This document shows positions 1 through 7,709 of a stretch of 54,266 nucleotides of DNA, one piece after another. The notes beneath the pieces were generated by a model. The model saw nothing but the letters and a program-made list of their open reading frames with translations, did no database searches and was not told the origin of the DNA. The first letter of the stretch is position 1. Every line of letters starts with the position of its first letter. Location: NCBI GenBank assembly GCA_946548895.1, contig CAMNQF010000005.1, forward strand, positions 74,595 to 128,860, in the 5' to 3' direction. The position numbers and the translations under genes were made by a program. Source of the DNA: an uncultured bacterium. Its GTDB lineage: Bacteria > Bacillota > Clostridia > Oscillospirales > Oscillospiraceae.

Positions 1-552
1 AAAGATGAAGTCGAACTTTTCATCCAGCAGGGCGGCGTTCTCCGCCCGGCCGCCGGTGACGACCGCCGCGTACTCCGGGGGAAAACAGCTCCCGATGAGC
101 TCCGCCAGCAGGGCGCTGGAGGCGGGGGCGTAGGCGCTGGGCTTGACGATGGCGGTGTTCCCTGCGGCGATAGCGTCTGCCAGGGGGTCCAGGGTGAGCA
201 GGACCGGGTAGTTCCAGGGGCTCATGATGAGGGTATTGCCATAGGGGGAGGGCTTTCGGAAGCTCCGGGCGGCGAACTGGGCCAGGGGGGTGGGGACGGT
301 GCGCTCTCCCGCCAGGCGGGCGGCGTGCCGGATCATGTAGTTCAGCTCTGACCGCACCAGCCCCGTCTCGCACAGGAAACTCTCGTAGCCGCTCTTGCCC
401 AGGTCGGCGGCCAGCGCCGCGGCGATGTCCCCCTGACGGCGGTCCACCGCGTCCCGCAGGCGCTTGAGCATCTCCACCCGAAAGGTGACGGGCAGCGTGG
501 CGCCGGTCTGGAAGAAACGCCGCTGGCGCTCCACGAGCTGCTGAATGTCCAT
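1..552 (-). CDS. Aldehyde dehydrogenase, N-terminal part (runs off window)
   Basis: The minus-strand reading frame is open from an ATG at 552 to the window edge, giving 184 residues of an NAD(P)-dependent aldehyde dehydrogenase that would oxidise aldehydes to carboxylates in the cytoplasm. The family signature SPWNYP, followed by a Leu/Asp-rich stretch and AGNTAIVKPS, is the substrate-tunnel and cofactor-binding region of class 3-like (short N-terminus) aldehyde dehydrogenases. The catalytic Cys and Glu lie beyond the edge. The start is supported by a GGAGGGACAG ribosome site just upstream and by a TTGACA promoter. It diverges from the PPTase gene. The substrate cannot be told from this fragment. 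Confidence 0.85.
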   Translation of the reverse strand, partial: MDIQQLVERQRRFFQTGATLPVTFRVEMLKRLRDAVDRRQGDIAAALAADLGKSGYESFLCETGLVRSELNYMIRHAARLAGERTVPTPLAQFAARSFRKPSPYGNTLIMSPWNYPVLLTLDPLADAIAAGNTAIVKPSAYAPASSALLAELIGSCFPPEYAAVVTGGRAENAALLDEKFDFIF

Positions 553-598
553 AGACTGTCCCTCCAATCCGCGCGAATGCCTGTGGCTTGTTCCATAC

Positions 599-627
599 AT
601 CTTACAGCAAGGGGGAGAGCTTGTCAA
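599..627 (-). promoter_or_regulatory. Predicted sigma-A promoter of the aldehyde dehydrogenase
   Basis: Read on the minus strand, a perfect -35 TTGACA (622-627) is separated by 17 bp from TAAGAT (599-604), about 47 bp upstream of the aldehyde dehydrogenase ATG. Confidence 0.6.
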
Positions 628-677
628 TTTTTACTTTCTGCCGCATACAGAGGAAGTGGAAAATTTGTACAAAGTAC

Positions 678-706
678 TTGAAAATTTAGCGGTACCATTG
701 TATTAT
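678..706 (+). promoter_or_regulatory. Predicted sigma-A promoter of the PPTase/kinase pair
   Basis: TTGAAA (678-683), a 17-bp spacer and TATTAT (701-706) sit 27 bp before the PPTase start, in a short AT-rich patch unlike the surrounding GC-rich DNA. Confidence 0.55.
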
Positions 707-733
707 ATATACAAAGAGAAGGAGGGGGAGGCC

Positions 734-1255
734 ATGACGGCCATCTATGGCGCCGCCGGGGAGGACGGCCGGAAGCTGGCCTGGCCGCTGCTGGAGCGGG
801 CGGCGGGGCTCCAGTGGGGCTGGCCGGCCCTGCCGCTGGTGGAGCGATCTCCCCGGGGCAGGCCCTTTTTTCCGGGGCTGGAGGGGCGGTGGTTTTCCCT
901 GTCCCACAGCGGCGGGCTGGCGCTGTGCGCCCTGTCCGACGGGCCCGTGGGGGTGGATGTGGAGCTGGTCCTGCCCCGGCGGGCGGGGCTGCCCCGGCGG
1001 CTGCTCAGTCAGGCCGAGCTGGCCCGGTTCGACGGCTCCTGGGAGGATTTTTACCGCCTGTGGACGCTGAAAGAGAGCTGGTGCAAACGGGAGGACGCGC
1101 CCCTGTACCCGCCCCGGGCAGTGGAAACGCCGCCCCCCTGTCCCCACAAATGCTACGCCGGGGAGGGCTGGCGGGCGGCGGTCTGCTGTGCGGGCCCGCC
1201 CCCGGAGAAGATCATATGGCTGGATGTCAACTGTGAGAAGGAGGGTTCTATATGA
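734..1255 (+). CDS. 4'-phosphopantetheinyl transferase superfamily protein (Sfp-like)
   Basis: This 173-residue protein should transfer the phosphopantetheine arm of CoA to a Ser of a carrier protein. The two diagnostic motifs are present: GVDVE at about 73-77 (Mg-binding Asp and Glu) and WTLKESWCK at about 110-118. A conserved FSLSHS stretch near residue 55 also fits. The frame is open upstream, but ATG 734 is preferred because it follows a GGAGGGGGAGG ribosome site and leaves the protein at a normal, slightly short length. It overlaps the next gene by 4 bp (ATGA), so the two are translationally coupled. The carrier protein it serves is not in the window. Confidence 0.85.
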   Translation: MTAIYGAAGEDGRKLAWPLLERAAGLQWGWPALPLVERSPRGRPFFPGLEGRWFSLSHSGGLALCALSDGPVGVDVELVLPRRAGLPRRLLSQAELARFDGSWEDFYRLWTLKESWCKREDAPLYPPRAVETPPPCPHKCYAGEGWRAAVCCAGPPPEKIIWLDVNCEKEGSI

Positions 1256-1869
1256 GCAAACAGATCATCACCGTCAGCCGGGAATTCGGCTCCGGCGGGC
1301 GTTCGGTGGGCCACCGGGTGGCCGAGCTGCTGGGCGTGCCCTATTACGACAAGGAGCTGGTGAAGCAGGTGGCTGTGGAGACCGGCTTTGACGAGAAGTT
1401 TATCGAGCACGAGGGGGAGTACGCCTCACCCTGGCAGTCGCTGCTGTCCTATGCCTTTGCCGGCGGCGGCGGCAGCCGCCAGCACATGAACGGCCTGTCC
1501 ACCGCCGACTTTTTGTGGGTGATCCAGTGCCGCGTCATTCTGGACCTGGCGGAAAAGGGACCCTGCGTCATCGTGGGGCGGTGCGCCGACTATATCCTGC
1601 GGGAGCGGGCGGACGTGCTCAACGTGTTTATCCACGCCCCCATCTCCTACCGGGCGGACCGGGTGGTTCGGCTGTACGGCGAGTCCGACGTGGCCCCGGA
1701 GAAGCGGCTGGAGGAGAAGGACAAGCGCCGACGGGCCTATTACAAGCACTACGCCGACCGGGACTGGGGCATGAGCCAGAATTACCACCTGTCCCTGGAT
1801 TCCAGCGTGGTGGGCATCGAACGGTGCGCCCAGCTCATCCTGGACGTGGCGCGGAACCCCGAGGGGTAA
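1252..1869 (+). CDS. Cytidylate kinase-like family protein
   Basis: This 205-residue P-loop kinase-like protein belongs to the family annotated as cytidylate kinase-like (AAK6/Cytidylate_kin2). The N-terminal ITVSREFGSGG carries the P-loop, a GRCAD segment lies in the middle, and a lid-like Arg/Lys-rich helix (EEKDKRRRAYYK) follows near 160. Members are often annotated as CMP kinases, but they are distinct from canonical Cmk and their substrate is uncertain. The start overlaps the PPTase stop by 4 bp and a strong terminator follows, so this is a two-gene transcription unit. Confidence 0.75.
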   Translation: MSKQIITVSREFGSGGRSVGHRVAELLGVPYYDKELVKQVAVETGFDEKFIEHEGEYASPWQSLLSYAFAGGGGSRQHMNGLSTADFLWVIQCRVILDLAEKGPCVIVGRCADYILRERADVLNVFIHAPISYRADRVVRLYGESDVAPEKRLEEKDKRRRAYYKHYADRDWGMSQNYHLSLDSSVVGIERCAQLILDVARNPEG

Positions 1870-1871
1870 GG

Positions 1872-1905
1872 AAGCCCCCCTCCCGGCAGGGAGGGGGCTT
1901 TTTCA
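1872..1905 (+). terminator. Intrinsic terminator after the kinase-like gene
   Basis: A GC-rich hairpin (GCCCCCCTCCC / GGGAGGGGGC with a short loop) followed by TTTTT starts 3 bp after the stop codon. The following 1906-2006 holds no gene that I can recognise. Confidence 0.8.
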
Positions 1906-2006
1906 GTGATATGGCCAGTGCTTGGAACAGCGGCGGGCAAAGCCCGCGCGCCGGCTATGAAGCCTGACGCAAGGCAGCATGGGTTGAAAAGAAGTAGTTC
2001 TCCTTT

Positions 2007-3605
2007 TCAGCTGCGTCCATGATAGGCCCGGTAGAGGAAGGTGACGATCTCTCCCCGGGTGCACACCTTGTCCGGGGAGAAGGCGGTGTCCGAGGTGCCG
2101 TTGGTGACGCCCTGCTCAACCGCCCAGGCCACGGGTTTTGCGTAATCCCTGGGCACGTCGTCGAAGCCGGCCGCCCCCGCCGGCTCGGGAAGGCGGAAGG
2201 CCCACCAGATGGAGTTCACCGCGGTGGCGCGGGTGCAGGGGCGGCTGGGATCAAACGCCGCGCCCTGGGGGATCATGCCGATGTCATAGAACCAGCCCAC
2301 CGCGCTGTCCCAAAAGTTGGCGCCGTCCTGAGGGCCGTAGCCGCTGTCCGGCTTCCCCGCGGCCCGCCACAGGAAGGTGAGGACCTCCGCTTCGGAGCAC
2401 TCCTTGCCGGGGGAGAAGGTGGTGGAGGAGGTGCCGTTGGTAATGCCCTGCTCCACCGCCCAGGCCACGGCCTGGGCATAGTAGGCGTCGGGGGCCACGT
2501 CGGTGAATGCGGCGGGTGCGGGGGAATCGGAGGGGGCGGGGGAGGGCTGGGCGGCGCCGGGTTCGTAGTCGCCGGGGCTGATCTGGAGCCAGCCATCGCC
2601 GTACAGCCCCTCCATCAGGTCCGAGTAGGTGTAGACGGCCCGGCAGGAGCCCTTGCTGACGGTGTAGGTCCGCCCGCCGTCTGTGGAGGACGCCCCGGAC
2701 AGGAACAGCTCGCCATCCTCGCCCACCATTTTGTCGTCGCAGTTGGTCACGTCCACCAGGTAGTTCCTGCCATCCTCCATCTGGACCACGTTCCACATAT
2801 GGTTGCCGTTCATGTTTCCGCTGATGGTCCGGCACACGACGTCCCCGTCGAAGTCGGTGAGGTCGCACAGGTACTGGAAGGCTTTGGAGTAGCCTTCGCA
2901 CACTACGTTGGTGTTCGGGTCCCCGTCGAACACGCTGACCAGCTGCCAGGGGGCGCCGTAGGGCGTGCCGGCTGTCAGCGCTTCCAGGTCATAGGACACC
3001 AGCTGGCAGATCTCCTGGCAGTAGCCGGCCAGCTTCTCGTAGTCGGAGCGGTCCCGGTACTTCTCCACAATGGCCTTGGCGCTGTCCGCCGCCTGGGCGG
3101 CGGCTTCAATGCTTTTGGGGTCCACATTCATGTCGCTGCCCCCCCGGCAGTCCTGGGCCACCTGGAGCTGGGCGGTGAGGTCTGCCACGGACACCTGGTT
3201 CCCGCTGCGCAGGAAGGAGTAGCCCAGGGTGAACTGGTTGCTCTTCCAGAACATCTCCAGGGGATGGTCCAGGGACAGGCAGACGTAGACCAGCTCAAAA
3301 TTGAGGGCGTCGGACAGCTTTTGGTCCAGCGTTTTCAGCACGTCCTCATTGCGGGCGCCGGACAGGCCCAGCTCGTCCAGGGTCCAGCACAGGGCGGGCT
3401 GGTTGGGAATCTGGATGGCGGTGCTGGTCCTTCGGCCGGAAGAGATCAGGATGGCCGCCTCCTCCAGCGCCTCATAGACGGCCCGGTTGACGCCGGTGAG
3501 GCTGTTGCCTGCGGCGTGGTCCGCGGGCGCGGCGTGGGCTGTGGACGGGAGGAGGGCGGCGGTGAGCAGCAGGGCCAGCAGGGCGGCAGTCCAACGTTTT
3601 TTCAT
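2007..3605 (-). CDS. Secreted transglutaminase-like protein with C-terminal SLH domains
   Basis: This 532-residue protein has a signal peptide (Lys/Arg start, hydrophobic stretch, cut near AHA at 24-26). It then has a transglutaminase/protease-like domain whose likely catalytic triad is Cys236 (CEGYS), His269 (GNHMW) and Asp285 (VDVTNCDD). A Pro/Ala/Ser-rich linker leads to two SLH repeats at about 370-420 and 480-530, each with FTDV/FDDV and GITNGT/GVTNGT signatures. SLH repeats bind secondary cell-wall polymers, so the enzyme should sit on the cell surface. Families of this type remodel peptidoglycan or act as cysteine peptidases; which applies here is unknown. The gene lies downstream of the decayed xanthine dehydrogenase but looks intact. 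Confidence 0.8.
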   Translation of the reverse strand: MKKRWTAALLALLLTAALLPSTAHAAPADHAAGNSLTGVNRAVYEALEEAAILISSGRRTSTAIQIPNQPALCWTLDELGLSGARNEDVLKTLDQKLSDALNFELVYVCLSLDHPLEMFWKSNQFTLGYSFLRSGNQVSVADLTAQLQVAQDCRGGSDMNVDPKSIEAAAQAADSAKAIVEKYRDRSDYEKLAGYCQEICQLVSYDLEALTAGTPYGAPWQLVSVFDGDPNTNVVCEGYSKAFQYLCDLTDFDGDVVCRTISGNMNGNHMWNVVQMEDGRNYLVDVTNCDDKMVGEDGELFLSGASSTDGGRTYTVSKGSCRAVYTYSDLMEGLYGDGWLQISPGDYEPGAAQPSPAPSDSPAPAAFTDVAPDAYYAQAVAWAVEQGITNGTSSTTFSPGKECSEAEVLTFLWRAAGKPDSGYGPQDGANFWDSAVGWFYDIGMIPQGAAFDPSRPCTRATAVNSIWWAFRLPEPAGAAGFDDVPRDYAKPVAWAVEQGVTNGTSDTAFSPDKVCTRGEIVTFLYRAYHGRS

Positions 3606-3644
3606 GAGGGTTCTCCTTTTTCCGCCGGGGCGGTTTTTGTTTTT

Positions 3645-4750
3645 TTAATAGGCGCCGGGCGTGCCCAGGGCAATCTTTTCCGGGGTGATGGGCAGGGAGC
3701 GGTGCCATACGCCGGTGGCCCGGTAAATGGCGTGGGCCAGGGCGGGGTTGATGGGGATGCCGCAGTCCGCCACTTCCGTGTCCTCCGGGGCGCAGCCCAG
3801 CAGCTCCGCCGCCATCTGGGCCAGGATGGTGTCGCAGCCGGTGCCCATGTCCGCCGCGCCGATGGTCATATTATAGCAGCTGTCGTCCCCCAGCCGGATG
3901 GTGGCGGAGCCCACGTCCACCCGGACGATATTTTTCTCCCGGAGGGCCGCCGGGTCCATGCCCAGCGTCTCGGCCAGCTCGTTGACGGCGCTCTCCACGG
4001 CGAAAATGCCCTGGGTGGCGCCGTATCCCCGGCAGGCCCCGGTGGGCTGGAGGTTGGTGTACACCACGTCGTAGGAGAAGCGGTAGGCCTCCAGCCCCCC
4101 GGTGTACAGTGGGATGGACTTGTGTCCCGACAGGCCCACGGTGGTGGGGCCGTGCTCGCCGTAGGCCCCGGTGTTGGACAGGGTGTACAGGTCCAGGACC
4201 CGGATTTTTCCCTCCCGGCTGGCCCCCAGCCGGACGTGGAGCTCCATCTCGTGCCGGGGGGAGCCGGCGGTCTGGCATTCCTCCCGGGTGTAGGTGATTT
4301 TGGCGGGCCTGCCCGTTTTCCAGGCGACAAAAGCGGGGTACACCTCGCACACGGCGGTCTGCTTGGCTCCGAAGCCCCCGCCGGTGCGGGGCTTTTCCAC
4401 CCGGATTCTGCTCTTGGGATGCCCAGGGCGTTGGACAGGAGGCGGCGCACGTGGAACACGATCTGGGTGGAGGACACCACGTGGAGCCGCCCGTAGGGGT
4501 CCAGGGCGGTATAGGCCCGAAAGGTCTCCATCATGGCCTGCTGGACAGCCTTGGTGTGGTACACCGGTTGATGACGACGTCGCAGCCGGCCGGCCAGCAC
4601 GCCCTCCACGTCCCCGCTGGCGTCGCCGCCCACCTGGCAGATGGGGGGTTCCAGTCCTCCTCCGGGTGGACCAGCACGGGGCCGTCCTTGGCGGCCCGGG
4701 GGGGCGCTGCCCATGACAGGCCGCCCGTTCAAAGTCAGGTTGATGTCCAT
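3645..4750 (-). pseudogene. Xanthine dehydrogenase-family molybdenum/2Fe-2S subunit, decayed
   Basis: The 5' end encodes MDINLTLNGRPV, the start of a 2Fe-2S domain. Instead of the cluster-binding cysteines, the sequence jumps to a late part of the N-terminal Mo-domain (KDGPVLVHPEEDW), which is spread over several frames by single-base indels near 4695, 4660, 4585, 4565 and 4418. From 4400 the frame is open and contains KPRTGGGFGAKQ and ACRGYGATQG, typical of the molybdopterin-binding subunit. Judged from family memory, further in-frame deletions follow KNIVR and the CAPEDTEVAD segment. The last residues (IRSLPITPEK-like) match the true family C-terminus. The usual product is over 700 residues, so this cannot make a working enzyme. 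Confidence 0.8.
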
Positions 4751-4796
4751 GATGGCCTCCCTCCCAATTCCAGCAGCCCCCGCTGGGTCAGAACCT

Positions 4797-5537
4797 TCAC
4801 CAGGTGGGTGCGGTAGGCGGCGCTGGCCCGGGAATTGCTCCCGGTTGGAACCCGCGCCGCCGCGTATTCGCCAAAGGCCTGGGCGCTGTCCGGGCTGATT
4901 CCCCGGACAGGATGCCGTCCCCGTCCCGGACCACCATGGCCCGGCCGGGCCGGGCGCCGTACGCCGCCCGGTACTCCCCCTCCATCCGGGACAGGGCGCA
5001 GGCCAGCACCGGGAAGTCGGTGCGGCTGTTGCGCACGGACAGGTAGGTGAAATCCCCCGGCCGTTTGGCGACGGTCACGCGGACCAGCACGTCCCGGTCC
5101 GGCGGCATTTGGACGAACTCCTCCAGGGGGACCGTCCCCCGCTGGAACAGCTCCACCTGGGCGTCCAGGGCCAAGAAGAGGGTGAGCACGTCGGAAAAGC
5201 CGAAGCGCCCGAAAATACTGCCCCCCACGGTGGCCAGGTTGCGGAACTGTACGCCCACGATGGACTCCAGCGCCCGCTCCGCCGCCCCCTGGGTGTAGGC
5301 GTTGAACCCGGGGTGGGTTTCCAGCGCGCGCAGGGTTGTCATGGCCCCGATGGAGAACGCTTCCGGCCCCTCCCGGATGCCGTCAAGCCCCAGCCCGCCG
5401 AGGTCAATGGCGGCGCCGATGGGCCTGCGGTCCAGCCGGAGCCACAGCCCGCCCCCCAGAATGCGGCTGTCCCGCCGCTGGTTGAGCTCATAGGCCTGTT
5501 GGAGGCTCTGCGCCCTGACGTATTCTCTGATCTCCAT
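4797..5537 (-). pseudogene. Xanthine dehydrogenase-family FAD-binding subunit, frameshifted near the C-terminus
   Basis: The first ~215 residues are a normal CoxM/XdhB-type FAD subunit: RILGGGLWLRL near the start and a QFRNLATVGGSI stretch that binds FAD. At a CCCC run (4901-4904) one base appears to be missing. The expected end (GISPDSAQAFGEY, then an Ala/Arg-rich tail and RTHLVKVLTQRGLLEL) continues in the next frame down to about 4755, where the molybdenum subunit starts. The truncated product is 246 residues with a nonsense tail. This subunit would pass electrons from the 2Fe-2S centres to NAD+. Its partner is clearly broken, so I call it a decaying gene, though a single-base sequencing error cannot be excluded for this subunit alone. 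Confidence 0.75.
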
Positions 5538-5573
5538 AGCTGCCCTCCCTCATACTTTAGCTGTCATGGACAC

Positions 5574-5603
5574 AGTATACCATATTGACTTGCCGGTTGG
5601 CAA
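5574..5603 (-). promoter_or_regulatory. Predicted promoter of the xanthine dehydrogenase remnant, within inverted repeats
   Basis: On the minus strand TTGCCA (5598-5603), an 18-bp gap and TATACT (5574-5579) precede the FAD subunit. The -35 lies inside the palindrome TTGCC-GGTT-GGCAA (5590-5603), and GACTTGCC (5587-5594) is repeated inverted at 5619-5626, so an operator may remain here. Confidence 0.45.
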
Positions 5604-5659
5604 TATTGATGTCGGTGCGGCAAGTCTTCTTTCCGTTTTGATCCGAGTCAAATCTTACC

Positions 5660-5688
5660 TTGCAAATCGCCTCCCGGGGCACTATAAT
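5660..5688 (+). promoter_or_regulatory. Predicted sigma-A promoter of the chimeric ORF
   Basis: TTGCAA (5660-5665), a 17-bp spacer and a perfect TATAAT (5683-5688). A textbook ribosome site (AGGAGGTGATCC, about 5739-5750) follows before the GTG at 5753. These signals probably belonged to an intact MATE transporter gene. Confidence 0.65.
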
Positions 5689-5752
5689 GGCAAGCGAAAT
5701 CCGGCCGGGCCCCCAGCGTACAGGACCTCCGGCGCTATAGGAGGTGATCCCC

Positions 5753-6400
5753 GTGCGAAGAGAAACCGGCCTGGGCCGCGACCCCATGGCGGGGCTGCTG
5801 CTGCGGCTGGCCGTCCCCACCATGCTGGCGCAGTTCGTCAACGTCCTCTGCAGCATCGTGGATCGGATGTTCATCGGCCACATCGCCGGGGTGGGCGGTC
5901 TGGCCCTGGCGGGCGTCGGGGTGTGCGGCCCGATCATCACCCTGCTGTCCGGGGGGCTCAACAGCTTCCTTTCTCTGGACCACATGATGCCCGGGTTTGA
6001 CGGCGTGGAGACGCTGAAAAAGGTCCGTGAGCTCCAAAACGGCGCCTACCAGGACCTCCCCGTGATCGCGCTGACCGCCAACACGGTCAGCGGCGCCAGG
6101 GAGATGTTCCGCAGCGAGGGGTATCAAAACGCCCTTGAGGCGGCCAAATCTTTTGAGAACGTCACGGTGATCGACTCGGGGCACCTCTCCAGCAGCCTGG
6201 GGCTGATGGTGCTGTGCGGCGCCTTACTGCTGCAGTATATTCAAAACCTGGTGCGCCAGCACAGCCCCTTTGAACGGGTTTGTCTGCAAAAGGCGTCCTT
6301 CGCCGTTGCCAGCAATTGCGGCCCGGGATCCTTCGGTCTGCTGTTGGACGACGCCTCGTTTCCCTTCTTCCAGGTGAGGGATCAGAGCGCCGCCATATAG
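5753..6400 (+). pseudogene. Chimeric ORF: MATE N-terminus + response-regulator piece + DegV-like pieces
   Basis: One open frame of 215 codons joins parts of unrelated proteins. Residues 1 to ~72 are a MATE exporter start (LLLRLAVPTMLAQ, then VDRMFIGHI and GPIITLLS). The next ~50 are the second half of a response-regulator receiver domain: DHMMPGFDGVETLKK, then LPVIALTANTV with the conserved Thr/Ala switch region, and SGAREMFRSEGY. The rest resembles DegV-family fragments (NVTVIDSGHLSS, then LQKASFAVASNCGPGSFGLL). No part is complete: the MATE piece lacks most helices and the receiver lacks its phosphorylated Asp half. The junctions look like successive deletions. The promoter and ribosome site are intact, so a short protein may still be made. 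Confidence 0.7.
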
Positions 6401-6409
6401 CCCCATTAC

Positions 6410-6433
6410 CCCTTTTACCTTTCGTGTTGATGG
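6410..6433 (+). repeat. Left terminal inverted repeat of the 583-bp unit
   Basis: The 24 bp beginning CCCTTTTACC and ending GTTGATGG is the exact reverse complement of 6965-6988. Confidence 0.85.
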
Positions 6434-6471
6434 AGGTTCAATTTTTTAATCTTCCGTCAAAATAACTATGC

Positions 6472-6500
6472 GGGCAGCCATTGTTGTTCAATGACTGCCC
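6472..6500 (-). terminator. Hairpin downstream of the cargo ORF
   Basis: GGGCAGCCATT (6472-6482) pairs with AATGACTGCCC (6490-6500) around a 7-nt loop. Read on the minus strand it lies 20 bp after the stop of the cargo ORF and is followed by a modest T-rich stretch. Confidence 0.5.
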
Positions 6501-6520
6501 GATAGACTTGAATTTATCAA

Positions 6521-6868
6521 TCAAACAATATTCTCACCCAAGATTATTTTGGGCATTGTGGTTAAACACCTATTCCAACGTTTATAGAATTTTTCTATAC
6601 CAAGTTTTCCAACTCTTGCATGAGCTTCTTCATTTTCCAGCACCCAATACAAGACATATGTTACCTTACCTACATTTCTTGTAAGACGAACAGGTAATTC
6701 TCCCTCTTTAACTGCATTGAAATCTTTTTGTCGGTGAGTACGTTTTATATAGTGTACATCAATAACACCATCTTGCTCTAAGTAAAATTCCGCTACTTCC
6801 CTCATCAGTTCTTCAATTTCATCTAACTTGGTCAGTTTTGCCTCATATATGCATATTTCATTAAACAT
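6521..6868 (-). CDS. Small cytoplasmic protein of unknown function (possible dimeric alpha/beta-barrel fold)
   Basis: This 115-residue soluble protein has no signal peptide or membrane segment. The opening pattern (ICIYEAKLTKLDEIEELMREV), a central EQDGVIDVHYIKRTHR and a later KVTYVLYWVLENEEAH resemble the strand-helix-strand layout of antibiotic-biosynthesis-monooxygenase/NIPSNAP-like barrels, but this is only a fold guess. The start at 6868 follows a GGAGG ribosome site. An in-frame extension upstream lacks such a site. Codon use is AT-rich, unlike every neighbour. It is the only gene in the inverted-repeat unit, which marks it as acquired cargo. Confidence 0.65.
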   Translation of the reverse strand: MFNEICIYEAKLTKLDEIEELMREVAEFYLEQDGVIDVHYIKRTHRQKDFNAVKEGELPVRLTRNVGKVTYVLYWVLENEEAHARVGKLGIEKFYKRWNRCLTTMPKIILGENIV

Positions 6869-6902
6869 AAAATACCTCCACAAATCAAAATTTACTATTC
6901 TA

Positions 6903-6931
6903 ATTATACCATGTCTGTAAGCGTTACACAA
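6903..6931 (-). promoter_or_regulatory. Predicted sigma-A promoter of the cargo ORF
   Basis: On the minus strand TTGTGT (6926-6931), a 17-bp spacer and a perfect TATAAT (6903-6908), 34 bp before the ORF start and inside the inverted-repeat unit. Confidence 0.7.
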
Positions 6932-6964
6932 GGTGCGTCTTGGTGAAAATGCCGGAAGTATCGG

Positions 6965-6988
6965 CCATCAACACGAAAGGTAAAAGGG
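6965..6988 (-). repeat. Right terminal inverted repeat of the 583-bp unit
   Basis: Exact reverse complement of 6410-6433, followed after AC by the second copy of the 8-bp direct repeat GCCCCATT (6991-6998). Confidence 0.85.
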
Positions 6989-7005
6989 ACGCCCCATTTG
7001 CCCGC

Positions 7006-7034
7006 TTGACATTGGCGGCGGCGCGTAGTAGGAT
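7006..7034 (+). promoter_or_regulatory. Predicted promoter of the lipoprotein gene
   Basis: TTGACA (7006-7011), a 17-bp spacer and TAGGAT (7029-7034), 54 bp before the ATG. The 583-bp unit ends only 15 bp upstream of the -35, so the unit lies right beside this promoter. Confidence 0.6.
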
Positions 7035-7088
7035 AAAGTCTCAGCAATCCAACCTACCATCGGCGCCTAAAGGGCAGAAAGGACCATT

Positions 7089-7694
7089 ATGAAAAGATTG
7101 ACCATATGTTTAGCCGCGGTGTTTTGCGTGGCGCTGGCGGGCTGCGGCGCGCCTGACGAACCCGCGGGCAGCGTCCCGGTGGAATCCAGTGCGGCAGCTG
7201 CCGCGCCAACGGTTCCTGCCGTGGATTCCCCGGCCGTTTCCCCCGCGGACGGGCAGGCCGCGACGCTGTATATTGGCACCAAAGCTGCCGGTTTTGTGGA
7301 GTACCCCCTGGTTTATGAAGGTGCGCTTACCGCGGACCTGCTGATTCAAGGGATCTCGGATCTGACCGGCTGGAATCTGACGCTGTCGGAACCTGTTATC
7401 TCCGGCAAGGGGGGCATGAGCGTGTGCCTGTCCAGCGAATCCGCCCTGTTCGCGGGGCCGCCTGATCCGCAAAAGGATGAGTTTCATATGTACAGCGGGG
7501 AGCAGCTGGCGGAAACGGTTTTGGACAGCATACAGAAAACGCTCCAAATGGGATTTACGGGCGAGGGCGGCGACCCGGACGCACTGGATATCTGGTACTA
7601 TATGGAGGGGGAGCAGCCGCTGAACCTGCCGGAGCTGGGCCTCTCCTGGCCGCTGGACCAGCCCTATCAGTGGGAGTCCGCCAACAGGCAGTAG
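7089..7694 (+). CDS. Lipoprotein, possibly GerMN-domain-like
   Basis: The 201-residue product starts with a lipoprotein signal: a Lys/Arg N-terminus, a hydrophobic core and the lipobox LAGC with Cys19 as the acylation site. A low-complexity Ala/Pro/Ser/Val linker (about 25-58) follows, then a folded domain. The domain's TLYIGT start, a central GMSVCLSSES and SIQKTLQMGF recall GerMN (spore germination/sporulation) domains, but the match is weak. It should be anchored on the outer face of the membrane. It stands alone with its own promoter and terminator and converges with the operon that ends at 7823. Confidence 0.7.
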   Translation: MKRLTICLAAVFCVALAGCGAPDEPAGSVPVESSAAAAAPTVPAVDSPAVSPADGQAATLYIGTKAAGFVEYPLVYEGALTADLLIQGISDLTGWNLTLSEPVISGKGGMSVCLSSESALFAGPPDPQKDEFHMYSGEQLAETVLDSIQKTLQMGFTGEGGDPDALDIWYYMEGEQPLNLPELGLSWPLDQPYQWESANRQ

Positions 7695-7709
7695 CCATTT
7701 AGAAAAAGG

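Larger units (their letters stand above)
6408..6990. mobile_element. Compact AT-rich transposon-like unit with cargo ORF and no transposase
   Basis: The 583-bp segment is bounded by perfect 24-bp inverted repeats (6410-6433 and 6965-6988), each 2 bp from its outer end. Directly outside lies an 8-bp direct repeat, GCCCCATT, at 6400-6407 and 6991-6998, as expected of a target-site duplication. G+C drops sharply inside. The only substantial gene is the small ORF at 6521-6868 with its own promoter and hairpin terminator. No transposase is encoded, so movement would need one supplied in trans. Eight-base duplications occur with several IS families (for example IS66, ISL3, IS1595); I could not assign one from the ends. 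Confidence 0.75.

Noticed and set aside
3622-3647. A plus-strand hairpin (CCGCC/GGCGG) with a long T-tract
   Set aside because: It looks like a terminator, but no plus-strand gene ends here and both neighbours are on the minus strand; it may be chance or part of the ribosome-site region of the SLH gene.
2019-4496. An 825-codon plus-strand open frame
   Set aside because: It is antisense to the SLH/transglutaminase gene and the xanthine dehydrogenase remnant. Its composition (Gly/Val/His/Gln-rich) matches antisense shadow frames elsewhere in the window.
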